This document shows positions 34,325-43,922 of a DNA stretch of 64,000 bases, piece by piece (the first letter of the stretch is position 1; each line of letters opens with the position of its first letter). This DNA is from JALYOK01 sp963840785. GTDB lineage: Bacteria > Pseudomonadota > Gammaproteobacteria > Burkholderiales > JALYOK01. Location of the stretch: positions 79,128 to 143,127 of the forward strand of contig CAWJAF010000001.1 in the NCBI GenBank assembly GCA_963840785.1, in the 5' to 3' direction. A program made the position numbers and the translations under genes. The notes beneath the pieces are model-generated. The model made no database searches and was not told the DNA's origin. It worked only from the letters and a program-made list of their open reading frames with translations.

Positions 34325-35218
34325 TTGAAAATCCTCGTGACCGGGGCAGCGGGATTCATCGGCATGCACACCACTAAACGCCTGCTCGAACGCGGTGACG
34401 AGGTTGTAGGCATCGATAACGTCAACGACTATTACGACGTGCGGCTAAATTATGCGCGCCTCGAACAGTTCAAGTCGTTTCCGCATTTTACGTTCATGAA
34501 AATGGACATCGCCGATCGCGACGCGATGTAAAAAAGTCATTCGCCGAACACAAGTTTCCCAGGGTCATCCACCTTGCCGCGCAAGCGTTTAGGGTTCGAA
34601 TACTAAGATGCGGTTTAGCGTGGCGGATAATGTTGATCATCCGATCAGTCTGTATGCGGCAACAAAGAAATCGAACGAATTAATGGCTCATACTTACAGC
34701 CACTTGTATACTCCATGGATCATGGGATTACGATTTTTACCGCCTACGATCCTTGGGGTACGCCTAATATGGCTTTGTTCATATTTACCAAAGCGATTCT
34801 CAAAGGTCGGTCGATTGACGTTTACAACAATGGGGCTATGGAGCGGGATTTTACTTAAATTTTCGATATCGTTGCGGGCGTGGTTCGTATTTCCGACAAA
34901 ATTCCGCCGTCCAACTCGCGTTGGACGGCGGAATATGCGAATCCCGGATCCAGCTCTGCACCCTGCAAACTTTACAATATCGGAAACCACATCCCCGCAA
35001 AGTTGATGACTATGATCGAGACGATTGAAAACGCGCTAAGTCAAAAGGCTGCCAAAATTTTCTTGCCGATACAACCTGGCAAAGTACAAACTGCCTATGC
35101 TGACATAAGAAGCTTAACTTATGCTGTCGGTTTTGACCCGAAAATCTCAATAGGTCTCGGGATAGAAAAGTTTGTTGAGTGGTATCAGAGGTTTGAATTG
35201 GCTGCGGATTTATTGTGA
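34325..35218 (+). pseudogene. Epimerase gene, second copy, decayed
   Basis: A degraded duplicate of the gene at 30257. TTG 34325 opens LKILVTGAAGFIGMHTTKRL and runs to DIADRDAM, where a stop follows. About 120 bp coding for the GVRYSLQ...SSSSVYG part, including the catalytic serine region, are missing near 34590. Later parts (YAATKKSNELMAHTYSHL; LYNIGNHIPAKLMTMIETIE; GIEKFVEWYQRFELAADLL) survive in different frames. Several frameshifts plus a deletion show real decay and not mere sequence error. Confidence 0.88.
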
Positions 35219-35825
35219 AGAGGTCACTTGCCGGTAGGTAGTGCGCAAATTTGAAGAAATGCGTACCATCGTGAAGGTTAATGGAGAAAGCGGGAAACTA
35301 TCCTCCAGATATTCAAACGAAAAATTTAAAGGCGCGAGGTAGCAAGCGGTAGATAAGAGCTTTAGTGCTAGATGTTTGTTAAATTTAAATTTTATCGCTA
35401 CTTTTCGCTGAAATAGGACTGTTTTGGGATTTGAAAAAAGTGGAAAAAAATTGTTTGTCGCATATTCTGAGCAGTCACTCTTTCTCTTTGACGCCATACA
35501 CATCGAATTTCAACAAACTGGCGGCGTTACTCTTCGATATGAATTTCACCGCATCCTTAACATTAGATGCGGCTAGATGTATCCTCAAAATGTGTAATGC
35601 CAAATTGAAACTTTCATCCGCGGGCACTGTGACGCAGCACGTAGAGCAAATGACAAATCCAAGATCGCGATATAACTTTCTTATTGGCACCAGGAGCAGC
35701 GACTTGTTCAAAATCAACACTGGGACAGCTTTCGAGACGGGGCGCCAGGGCGGCGTCGGCACGGCACAGCCTCCCCGTCAAACGCGGTCGATTTCAGGCC
35801 ATCCGTATCGAAGAGCATAGGCCAG
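35219..35825. other. Unassigned 600-bp stretch before the O-antigen cluster
   Basis: AT-rich at first (35340-35460), then mixed. Open frames of about 95-129 codons exist on both strands but have low-complexity, unfamiliar products, and none has a good ribosome-binding site. I do not call a gene. It may hold the promoter of the O-antigen operon, which starts at 35826. Confidence 0.35.
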
Positions 35826-36527
35826 ATGACGATATACAACGACGCCACTTATCTTCACAATAATCCCTCCTGGCACGTGGAGGACGCGGAGTTCAAAGCT
35901 GCCGGCGTGCTAGAAGCCTTGCAGGTTAGTGGTTTGAGGCCTGCAGGCCGCATTGCAGACGTTGGGTGTGGTGCCGGCAAAGTGGCGTCGATTCTAGGTA
36001 GAGAACTGGAAAATGCCGCCGAGGTCGTGGGGTTTGATACCTCGCCCGACGCCGCCCGCTTTTGGCCTGCGCTGTCAACTGATCGCGTAAGATTCTCCTG
36101 CGAGGACTTCCTAGCGCAGACCGACATATTCGATGTCGTGCTGTTGCTTGACGTTTTCGAGCATATCCCCGATTACCTCGGATTCCTGAGCGCCATTAGA
36201 CCCCTCGGGCGAAATTTCGTGTTTAACATCCCCTTGGATATGAACGTCGTATCCATGCTTACTGGCCAACATACCCGTGCACGACAGAAGTATGGCCACC
36301 TTCACTATTTCTCGTATGAGACAGCACTTTTGACGTTAAGGCACTGCGGGTTTCAAATTCTCCGCGAGGAACTGCGTCCGGGCTTCAGAGCCGCACCAGC
36401 GGTGCGAACCGAACTGCGTCAACTACTCGTGGATATCCCGCGCCTGGCGCTTTACCGAGCCGCGCCTCGCATTTGTGCAACTTGGCTCGGCGGACTCAGC
36501 CTTTCTGTAGTGGCAAAAGCGGCATAA
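35826..36527 (+). CDS. Class I SAM-dependent methyltransferase
   Basis: A 233-residue Methyltransf_11/23-type enzyme. The SAM-binding motif is IADVGCGAGKVASILG (about residues 43-58), followed by VVGFDTSPDAARF and DVVLLLDVFEHIPDYLGFL. It is the first gene of the O-antigen cluster on this strand. It probably methylates a sugar or a lipid-linked glycan; the substrate cannot be told. The frame is intact. The 200 bp after it show no gene except a possible 25-codon frame at about 36630. Confidence 0.82.
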   Translation: MTIYNDATYLHNNPSWHVEDAEFKAAGVLEALQVSGLRPAGRIADVGCGAGKVASILGRELENAAEVVGFDTSPDAARFWPALSTDRVRFSCEDFLAQTDIFDVVLLLDVFEHIPDYLGFLSAIRPLGRNFVFNIPLDMNVVSMLTGQHTRARQKYGHLHYFSYETALLTLRHCGFQILREELRPGFRAAPAVRTELRQLLVDIPRLALYRAAPRICATWLGGLSLSVVAKAA

Positions 36528-36732
36528 TGCATTCCATAAATACTGCTCGCTGTTACGCCGACACCCCCTTCGTTGCGTTGGGTTGTGCTCGCTGCAGGGA
36601 AACATTTGACGCGTCCAAAGGGCAAGGAAATGAGAAAACTAATAAAGCAGCTCCCCTTACCCGAAAAACTCCCCAAAACGCTAGACTCTACCCCGCGCAC
36701 CATTTAGAATTATCGCTTTTCTCAACGATCCT

Positions 36733-37829
36733 ATGAGTAACGATAAACCAGTCTTTGTAACTCAACCAAGCTTGCCTCCGTTAGAGGATTTCCCTACCTC
36801 CAAAAAATTTGGGAAAACAAGATCCTCACAAACAGCGGGCCTTTTCACCAGCAGTTAGAAAAAGCACTCTGCGATATTTGGGTGTTGAGCACATCTCCTT
36901 GTTTACCAACGGCACCATTGCGCTGGTCACCGCATTTCAGGCGCTGCGCATCACGGGCGAAGTGATCACCACGCCCTATTCATTTGTCGCGACCTCGCAT
37001 TCCTTTGTGGAACGGGATCAAGCCGGTATTCGTGGACATAGCCCCAAACGCTCAACCTTGACCGTCAAAGATCGAGGCCGTATCACGCCGCAAACCACGG
37101 CGATCATGCCGGTGCATTGTACGGGCATCCCTGCGATGTAGAGGCAATCCAGAAGATCGCCGACAACTACAACCTCAAGGTGATCTACGATGCCGCGCAT
37201 GCGTTTGGCGTGCAAGACCCGCAAGGCAGCATCCTTCGGCATGGCGATCTATCGGTCCTCAGCTTCCATGCCACCAAAGTGTTCAATACTTTCGAAGGCG
37301 GCGCTATCGTCTGTCCCGATCCCAAGACCAAAGTCCGCATCGATCAACTGAAGAATTTCGGCCATGTCGGCGAAACTTCGTGGTGGCTCCCGGGATCAAC
37401 GGCAAAATGAGCGAATTCAACGCCGCTTTGGGTCTGCTGCAGCTGAAATATAGACCAAGCCCTCGCGCGTCGCGGGAGATCGATGCTGTCTATCGGGACC
37501 GGTTGAAGGGCGTAAAGGGAATTCGTTGCCTGAACGACGCCGGCGAGAAAGTCGCCAACTACGCCTATTTCCCCGTTCTGGTTGAAGCAGACTACCCGAT
37601 CGGCCGGGACGACCTGTACCAAAGCCTGAAGCGACAATATTTTCCGCGCCGCTATTTCTATCCCCTGATCTCCGATTTTCCGATGTATCGGGCACTGCGT
37701 TCCGCTCAAGCGGAGAACCTCCCTGTGGCAACGGCCGCAGCACAGCAGGTACTCTGCCTGCCGATCTATGCTGGATTGGATAATGACGAAGTCCGGCGCA
37801 TCGCGGATCATATTGGAAATGTCAGCTGA
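36733..37829 (+). CDS. DegT/DnrJ/EryC1 (StrS) sugar aminotransferase, multiply frameshifted
   Basis: PLP enzyme that puts an amino group on a 4-keto or 3-keto NDP-sugar. ATG 36733 gives MSNDKPVFVTQPSLPPLEDF. Rejoined segments are YLGVEHISLFTNGTIALVTA, VITTPYSFVATSHS, VHCYGHPCDVEAIQKIADNY, YDAAHAFGVQ, and the PLP-lysine segment SVLSFHATKVFNTFEGGAIV, then GINGKMSEFNAALGLLQLKY to the stop at 37829. At least six frame changes occur between 36810 and 37395, several at sites missing one base from a short run. The parts are otherwise highly conserved, so I annotate one gene and suspect consensus errors. The nearest types are VioA/FdtB-like transaminases. Confidence 0.85.
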
Positions 37830-37838
37830 AAGTCTGAG

Positions 37839-38525
37839 ATGAGGCTGGCAATCATGCAGCCATATTTTTTCCCGTATATCGGTTACTTCCAGCTGATCGG
37901 GCGGTTGATATGTTCATCGTGTACGACAACATCAAATACACCAAGAAAGGATGGATCAACCGCAACCGCATGCTGCAGAATGGGCCCAAGGAGGTTTTCG
38001 CTGCCAATGAAAGCGGATTCGGACTCTCTTGACGTTAACGATCGGGAATTGGCGGCGGATTTCAAGCCGGACAAACTGCTGAACCAGTTCACGGCGCGTA
38101 CCGCCGCGCGCCATTTTGCGCAGACGTTTCCGCTGCTTCAAAGGTTCTGTCGGCAATCGCACGAACCTTTTCGTTTCCTGCACAAATCCATCGTCGAAAC
38201 CTGCGAGTACTTAGGGATCGCCACGAATATCCTCATCTACGTTCTCGGTCGCTATCGACCACGGTCTGAGGAATCAGGACAAGGTGCTCGCCCTGTGCCG
38301 CAGCTCGGCGCGAACACTTACATAAACGCCATCGGCGGCATGGAGCTGTATGAGAAGGAAGCGTTCGGTAAAAGGGCATCGAGCTGAAGTTCATCAGATC
38401 GAAACCGTTAACGACAGCAGTTTGACAATGAGTTCGTGCCGTGGCTGTCGATCATCGACGTAATGATGTTCAATTCTGCTGATACGATCCGAGAAATGCT
38501 GGCATCAAAATATGAATTGATCTAA
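37839..38525 (+). CDS. WbqC-family protein, frameshifted
   Basis: WbqC-like proteins occur in O-antigen clusters next to DegT aminotransferases and are thought to act in amino-sugar modification. ATG 37839 gives MRLAIMQPYFFPYIGYFQLI, a family hallmark. The frame then breaks near 37905 and should read VDMFIVYDNIKYTKKGWINR. Later pieces FKPDKLLNQF, FRFLHKSIVETCEYLGIATN, LGANTYINAIGGMELYEKEAF and FVPWLSIIDVMMFNSADTIR lie in different frames. The natural stop is TAA 38523-38525. Four or more breaks. Confidence 0.8.
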
Positions 38526-38547
38526 CGACCTGCGTTAAACTGGCTGC

Positions 38548-39519
38548 GTGACCGACAAAGTGTTTAAATGGAAAAAATTGGGCAAGGTGTTCACCCCGCA
38601 AGAAGTGTTGGGGACCATGGCTGAAGGAATTCGCGCAGGCCCCTGCGACGCTGATGTATGACAATTTGTGCGCGTATATTTCTCCTGCCGCCCGCCAGCG
38701 GATGAGAACGGCCAGTACGTGAGCTACTCCGCCTATGTCGATCTGGATCGCGCCGATCTGTTCAAGGTGCGGCATGTCGGCGAACAACCCATCCTCGAGT
38801 CTGGGCGGGCTGGGCGAGTTCGACGAGTTCGGCACCTATCCGGTTTCCGTCATTCGCAACGGCGACGAAGTGCGCGCCTATTACGCGGGCTGGACCCGCT
38901 GCGAATCCGTGCCGTTCAACGTGGCGATCGGCATGGCGACCAGCCGCGACGGGGGCAAGACCTTCACCAAGCTCGGCAACGGCCCGGTGTTGTCGTATTC
39001 ACCGGACGAGCCCTTCGTGTTGAGCGGGCCGAAGATTCGACGTTTCAACGATACCTGGTATCTGTGGTACATCGCCGGACGCAAGTGGAAGATGGTGGAG
39101 GCCGCGCGGAGCCGGTCTACAAGATCCGCATGGCATCGTCCTCGGACGGCATCCATTGGAACAAGGTCAACAAGGACCTGATCGAGAGCCGCATCGAAGA
39201 AGACGAAGCGCAAGCCAGCCCGGACGTGTTCTACGCCAACGGCAAATATCACATGTTCTTCTGCTACCGCTACAGCAGCCACTACCGGGGCAAGGAGAAC
39301 GGCTACCGCATCGGTTATGCCTCCAGCACCAATCTGATCGACTGGGTGCGCGACGATGCGAAAGCCGGCATCGACGTGTCGGAAGAAGGCTGGGATGCCG
39401 AGATGATCAGCTATCCGCACGTGTTCGAACTGGATGGGAAAACCTATCTGGCCTACCTCGGCAACCAGGTCGGCCGGCACGGCTTCGGTCTGGCCGTGCT
39501 GGATGGAAAGCTGGAGTAA
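38548..39519 (+). CDS. Glycosidase-like beta-propeller protein, copy 1, frameshifted
   Basis: About 320 residues of a GH43/GH130-like five-bladed propeller. GTG 38548 gives VTDKVFKWKKLGKVFTPQEV. Conserved parts are YDNFVRVYFSCRP, GGLGEFDEFGTYPVSVIRNG, SGPKIRRFNDTWYLWYIAG, SSSDGIHWNKVNKDLI, FYANGKYHMFFCYR and YPHVFELDGKTYLAYLGN. Breaks are at about 38640, 38800 and 39095. A paralogue follows at once, so the pair arose by tandem duplication. In O-antigen loci such proteins are unexplained; a glycosyl-transfer or trimming role is only inferred. Confidence 0.72.
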
Positions 39520-39522
39520 GGG

Positions 39523-40492
39523 ATGGGCGCGATGAAGTGGAAGAAGCTTGGCAAGATATTCGACCCGACGCAGCACAAGCTGCCGAACGATTGCGTGCAG
39601 TTCGCCCAATCGCCGCAGGCTCTTGGTGTTCGATGATTTCGTGCGCATCTATTTCTCCACCCGTTCGGTGGACAAGAGCAACGGCAAATATCTCAGCCAC
39701 ATCGCCTTCGTCGATATGCGGAAGAATCTGCGCGATGTGATTCGCGTGTCCGACAAAACGGTCATCCCGCTCGGCGGGCTGGGCTGTTTCGACGAGCATG
39801 GGATCTTCCCGATGAGCGTCATGCGCCACGGCGATGCCGTGTATGGCTACACCTGCGGCTGGAACCGGCGCGTCTCCGTCTCGGTCGATACCGCCATCGG
39901 TCTGGCCATCAGCCGCGATGATGGTCTCACCTTCCAGCGCATCGGCGATGGGCCGGTGCTGGCGGCATCGCTGCACGAACCCTGTCTGGTCGGCGACGGC
40001 TTCGTGAAAGTCATCGGCGGCGTATTTCATATGTGGTACATCTTCGGTACCGGCTGGAAGAAGTTCTCGGCGGATGCGCCGCCGGATCGCACCTACAAGA
40101 TCGGTCATGCGGTTTCCAGCGACGGCATCAACTGGGTCAAGGAAGAAGCGCGGCAGATCATCGCCGACCGTTTGGGCGCGGATGAAAGCCAGGCGCTGCC
40201 GACGGTGATCGAGATCGATGGCCGGTATCACATGTTCTTCTGCTATCGCCAGTCATTCGACTTCAGGAAGAACAAGGACCGCGGCTATCGCATCGGCCAT
40301 GCTTGGTCGGACGATCTGGTGAACTGGACGCGGGACGACGAGAATCCGCTCCTCGACGTCACGCCGGGCGACTGGGATTCGGATATGTTGTGCTACCCGC
40401 ATGTGTTCGAGTGCGATGGCAAGGTGTATTTGCTCTATAACGGCAACGAGTTCGGGCGCTATGGTTTCGGGCTGGCGGTATTGGAGCGATGA
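39523..40492 (+). CDS. Glycosidase-like beta-propeller protein, copy 2, frameshifted once
   Basis: Paralogue of the preceding gene. ATG 39523 gives MGAMKWKKLGKIFDPTQHKL. A break at about 39625 leads to LVFDDFVRIYFSTRSVDKSN. Blades then read GGLGCFDEHGIFPMSVMRHG, GFVKVIGGVFHMWYIFGTGW, SSDGINWVKEEARQII, EIDGRYHMFFCYRQSFDFRK and YPHVFECDGKVYLLYNGNEF. The repeated Asp-Gly and HMFFCYR features match copy 1. The stop overlaps the next ATG by 4 bp, so the pair and the acetyltransferase are translated together. Confidence 0.75.
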
Positions 40493-40965
40493 GCGCAGCG
40501 GTCGAATATCTGTCGAACAAGGCATCTGCGGCGGAGATCGCCGAACATCTGTCGCGCTGCGATGCCGATTTCGTGCCGCCCTTGAGCGGTCGGGTCGAGA
40601 TAACAGACTATGCGAAAAAGATCGCGAGCAAGGCGACGAGGTTCGAAGCATGGTCGGGCGGCACGCTGGTCGGTTTGGTGGCGGCGTATTGCAACGACCA
40701 GGAGAAGCGCATCGCCTACATCACCAGCGTCAGCGTGTTGCGCGAGTGGACGGGCAAAGGCATCGCCGCGCGTTTGATGAGCCAGTGCGTCGAGCACGCG
40801 AAAGCGTCGGGCATGCGGCAGATCGGTCTGGAGGTGGCGAGCGACAACACGCCTGCCATCAAGCTGTATGAAAAGAGCGGCTTCGTTGCGGGCAAGGCGA
40901 ACATGCCATTCGTTACCATGAATCTATATTTGAAAAGCGGGGAAGAACATGAACGGCAAGCGTGA
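40489..40965 (+). CDS. GNAT-family N-acetyltransferase
   Basis: A 158-residue acyl-CoA-dependent N-acyltransferase. The acetyl-CoA loop is VLREWTGKGIAARLM (about residues 83-97), the family Q/RxxGxG/A pattern in slightly changed form, and NTPAIKLYEKSGF marks the C-terminal part. In context with a DegT aminotransferase and WbqC it may acylate an amino sugar of the O-antigen. The frame is intact. Overlaps both neighbours. Confidence 0.85.
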   Translation: MSAAVEYLSNKASAAEIAEHLSRCDADFVPPLSGRVEITDYAKKIASKATRFEAWSGGTLVGLVAAYCNDQEKRIAYITSVSVLREWTGKGIAARLMSQCVEHAKASGMRQIGLEVASDNTPAIKLYEKSGFVAGKANMPFVTMNLYLKSGEEHERQA

Positions 40966-41699
40966 CTACAATGTCGAAATAAAAGATACGAACGACCACA
41001 AGTACGCTTACGGCTTCGACTTCGACGTGATGCACCCCTACATGATCAAATCGTTCGAGCCCTTCTTCAACAAGGGAAGCCTGCTCGAGCTTGGGAGCTT
41101 CAAGGGCGACTTCACCAGAAGACTCCTGCCCTATTTCGATGACGTCACCTGTGTCGAAGCCTCGGATGTCGCTATCGAGGAAGCCAGAAAGAAACTGGGT
41201 GACAAGGTGAAGTTCGTCAATTCGCTATTCGAGAAAGCGACCCTGCCCAAGCGCTATGACAACATCGTGCTGACCCATGTGCTGGAACACCTGGATGATC
41301 CTGTGCTGGTGTTGAAACGCATCAACGACGAGTGGCTGGCGGAGAACGGCAGGTTCTTCCTGGTGTGCCCGAATGCCAATGCCCCTTCCCGGCAGATCGC
41401 CGTGAAGATGGGATTGATCACCCACAATGCTGCCGTCACTCCCGCCGAGGCCGAGCATGGCCACCGCTGCACCTACACATTGGATACCTTGGAGCGGGAT
41501 GCTGTTGCGGCGGGGCTGAAGGTGGTTCACCGATCGGGGATATTCTTCAAGGCGTTGGCGAACTTCCAATGGGATCGACTTGCTGCAAACGGACATCATC
41601 TCCAAGGAATATCTGGAAGGGTGCTACAAGCTGGGGCAGCAGTATCCGGATCTTTGTTCGAGTATCTTCCTGATGTGTGAAAAAGGCGACAAGAAATGA
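40949..41699 (+). CDS. Class I SAM-dependent methyltransferase, frameshifted near the end
   Basis: About 250 residues. SAM motif SLLELGSFKGDFTRRLLPYF (about residues 43-62), then VTCVEASDVAIEEARKK and NIVLTHVLEHLDDPVLVLKR. At about 41582 the frame changes. The proper end reads LLQTDIISKEYLEGCYKLGQ and on to TGA 41697-41699, overlapping the next start by ATGA. It probably modifies a sugar or polyprenyl-linked glycan; the substrate is unknown. Confidence 0.82.
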
Positions 41700-42621
41700 A
41701 GATATCGTTTGTTGTGGCCGTCTATCACAACGAGGGTGCCCTTTCCAAAACCCACGAAAAGATTCGCTCAGTCTTTGATAGCGGCCTCACGCAGCAGCAC
41801 GAATACGAGATCGTCTTTGTGGATGATGGGTCGAAGGATGGGTCACTTGCGGGAGGTATTAAGTCTACGGGAGCAAGATTCCAGAGTTAAAATTATCACT
41901 TTTACTAGAAACTTCGGCCAGATGGCGGCCATGTTGGCCGGTTTTAAGGAGGCTACTGGCGATGCCGTCATCAACATCTCAGCCGATCTGCAAGATCCGG
42001 TCGAGTTGATTCCGCAGATGGTCGAAAAGTGGAGTGAAGGGGCCGAGATCGTCATCTGCTATCGGACCGATCGTGCAGATACGTTGCTTGCGAAATTTTT
42101 TTCGCGATTGGCCTACGGGGTATTGCGCATGTCTTTGCCTCAAATACCGCCCGGTGGTTTCGATTTTGTGCTGATGGATAGAAAGGTCATGAATGTTTTC
42201 AATGCGATTGATGTTAGGCATCGGTTCTTTCAGGGGGATCTGCTCTGGACCGGCTATCGTACCTGTTTCATCCCATATGCTCGCCTGAAAAGGACAATCG
42301 GAAAGTCTCAATATAACTTCGCGAAGAAATTGAAAAATTTTCTGGATGCGGTGCTGGATGCCTCCTATTTGCCGATTAGGTTTATCTCCCTTGTCGGGTT
42401 GATTACCTCGACACTTGGCGTGCTGTATAGCGCAACCATCGTTTATAGCTGGCTTCGTGGAGAGACTCCGTTTGCGGGTTGGGCGCCCATCATGATCGCC
42501 ATTCTTTTGGTGGGGGGGCTGATCATGGTGATGCTTGGGGGTGATCGGGGAATATGTTTGGCGTATCAACGAGGAAGTGCGGAAGAGACCGAACTATGTA
42601 GTCAGGGACAAGTTCCTATGA
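41696..42621 (+). CDS. Family 2 glycosyltransferase, polyprenyl-phosphate sugar synthase type (GtrB-like), frameshifted
   Basis: Similar to GtrB/ArnC/DPM1 enzymes that load a sugar on undecaprenyl phosphate. ATG 41696 gives MKISFVVAVYHNEGALSKTH. Motifs are IVFVDDGSKDGS, ITFTRNFGQMAAMLAGFKEA, INISADLQDPVELIPQMVEK, and two C-terminal membrane helices (LPIRFISLVGLITSTLGVLY; GWAPIMIAILLVGGLIMVML) followed by IGEYVWRINEEVRKRPNYVV. Breaks are at about 41848 and 42540. With GtrA and a GT-C protein downstream it makes a plausible three-part side-sugar system. Confidence 0.85.
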
Positions 42622-43452
42622 GCGATAACCTATCCTACACAATAGTCGAAGGAATCAAGTGCTTTAGCCCCGAAGTGGCTAATTCCTATGCGGATTATCC
42701 GGACAGAGGATTTGATCTGACGGAAAAAAATGGGGAGAGTAGTTTTTGGGTTCGCTCGCGAAATAGGCTATTCAAGAGCATTGTCCAGGATCACATGGTT
42801 GCGATCGGGCAAAACGAAATTCTTGGAAATAGGCTGTGGGATAGGCGGGTTCATCCAACAAATTGTCGAGAATGAAAGTCTGGAAATAACGGGATCGGAA
42901 ATCTATCTGAAAGGGCTTCTGTGCGCTAAAAAAAATCTGCCTAATGTCGATTTCATTCAATTCGATGTGACGCAAGGCGTCGTAGGCGAGGAATTCGACA
43001 TAATCGCCGCGTTTGATGTCATCGAACACATCGAGAACGATGTCGCCGCGATATCAAATATCTACAAGATGCTCTGCAGGGGAGGGAGTTTGATCATTAC
43101 CGTTCCTCAACACAAGTTCCTGTGGAGCAGGCTTGACGAAATTGTCAAACACAAGCGCAGATACTCGAGACGGGAGTTGGTAACTAAGCTTCAGAAAAAT
43201 GGATTCGACATCAGCTATTGCACGTCTTTCTTGTTTGTCCTATTTCCCTTTATGTTGATTTCTAGAATGTTTGATAAGGTAAGTGACCAATTACAATCCG
43301 AGGAAGCGGGGTTTGAGAAGAGGGTCAAATTTTCTAATGCTCTGAATTGGATTTTCGATCGTTTGATGCGAATTGATGAGGCTCTTATTCGCTTGGGCAT
43401 CTCGCTTCCCTTCGGGGGGACATTGGTCGTTGTAGCCAGAAAGCGTTTATAA
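42618..43452 (+). CDS. Class I SAM-dependent methyltransferase, frameshifted once
   Basis: ATG 42618 (MSDNLSYTIVEGIKCFSPEV) overlaps the GT2 stop. At about 42808 the frame shifts to KFLEIGCGIGGFIQQIVENE (SAM motif), then FDIIAAFDVIEHIENDVAAI, LCRGGSLIITVPQHKFLWSR, and a membrane-associated helix FLFVLFPFMLISRMFD. Rejoined length is about 278 residues. This fits methyltransferases acting on lipid-linked sugars or capping O-chains; the role is inferred. Confidence 0.82.
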
Positions 43453-43502
43453 AAACCTTCAGTCGGCATAGCCAATAAATTCTCAAGGCTACTGTCAGAA
43501 CT

Positions 43503-43922
43503 ATGCATAAATTTAACATTGAGGCCACAAAATTCACGCTTGTCGGCGCGGCCAATTTTATGCTTACCTTTATCGTGTTTACCGCGATACTAAAAATATG
43601 GGGAATAAATTACTTACTCTCGTTAGTGGCGGCGTGGGCCGTTGGCGTGATTTTTTCATATGTATTGAATTTTGCTTGGGTGTTCAAGCCAGAGCAAAAA
43701 ATTCAGTTCAGTGCTAGATTTTTCAGATTCTTCTTGGCTAGCGTGTTGTCGATAGCATTGAACATGCTTGCGTTGAGTTATATCGTAGAACACACCGATT
43801 TTGATCCTTTTTATGTTCAGATTGCTCTGATCCCTTTCATCGTTATCTTCAATTTTTCTACAGCAAAGTATTGGTCATTACGCGGTTCCGGTGATGGGAA
43901 GCGCAAAGAATTTTCATCATGA
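43503..43922 (+). CDS. GtrA-family membrane protein
   Basis: A 139-residue protein with four membrane helices (LVGAANFMLTFIVFTAI; YLLSLVAAWAVGVIFSYVLN; FRFFLASVLSIALNMLAL; YVQIALIPFIVIFNFSTAKY) and the family FxWVF segment (NFAWVFKP). GtrA proteins are proposed flippases for polyprenyl-phosphate-linked sugars made by GtrB-like enzymes. Overlaps the next gene by ATGA. Confidence 0.88.
   Translation: MHKFNIEATKFTLVGAANFMLTFIVFTAILKIWGINYLLSLVAAWAVGVIFSYVLNFAWVFKPEQKIQFSARFFRFFLASVLSIALNMLALSYIVEHTDFDPFYVQIALIPFIVIFNFSTAKYWSLRGSGDGKRKEFSS

Noticed and set aside
35431..35820. A 129-codon open frame before the O-antigen methyltransferase
   Set aside because: No start signal, an unfamiliar and biased product, and an overlapping frame of similar quality on the other strand.
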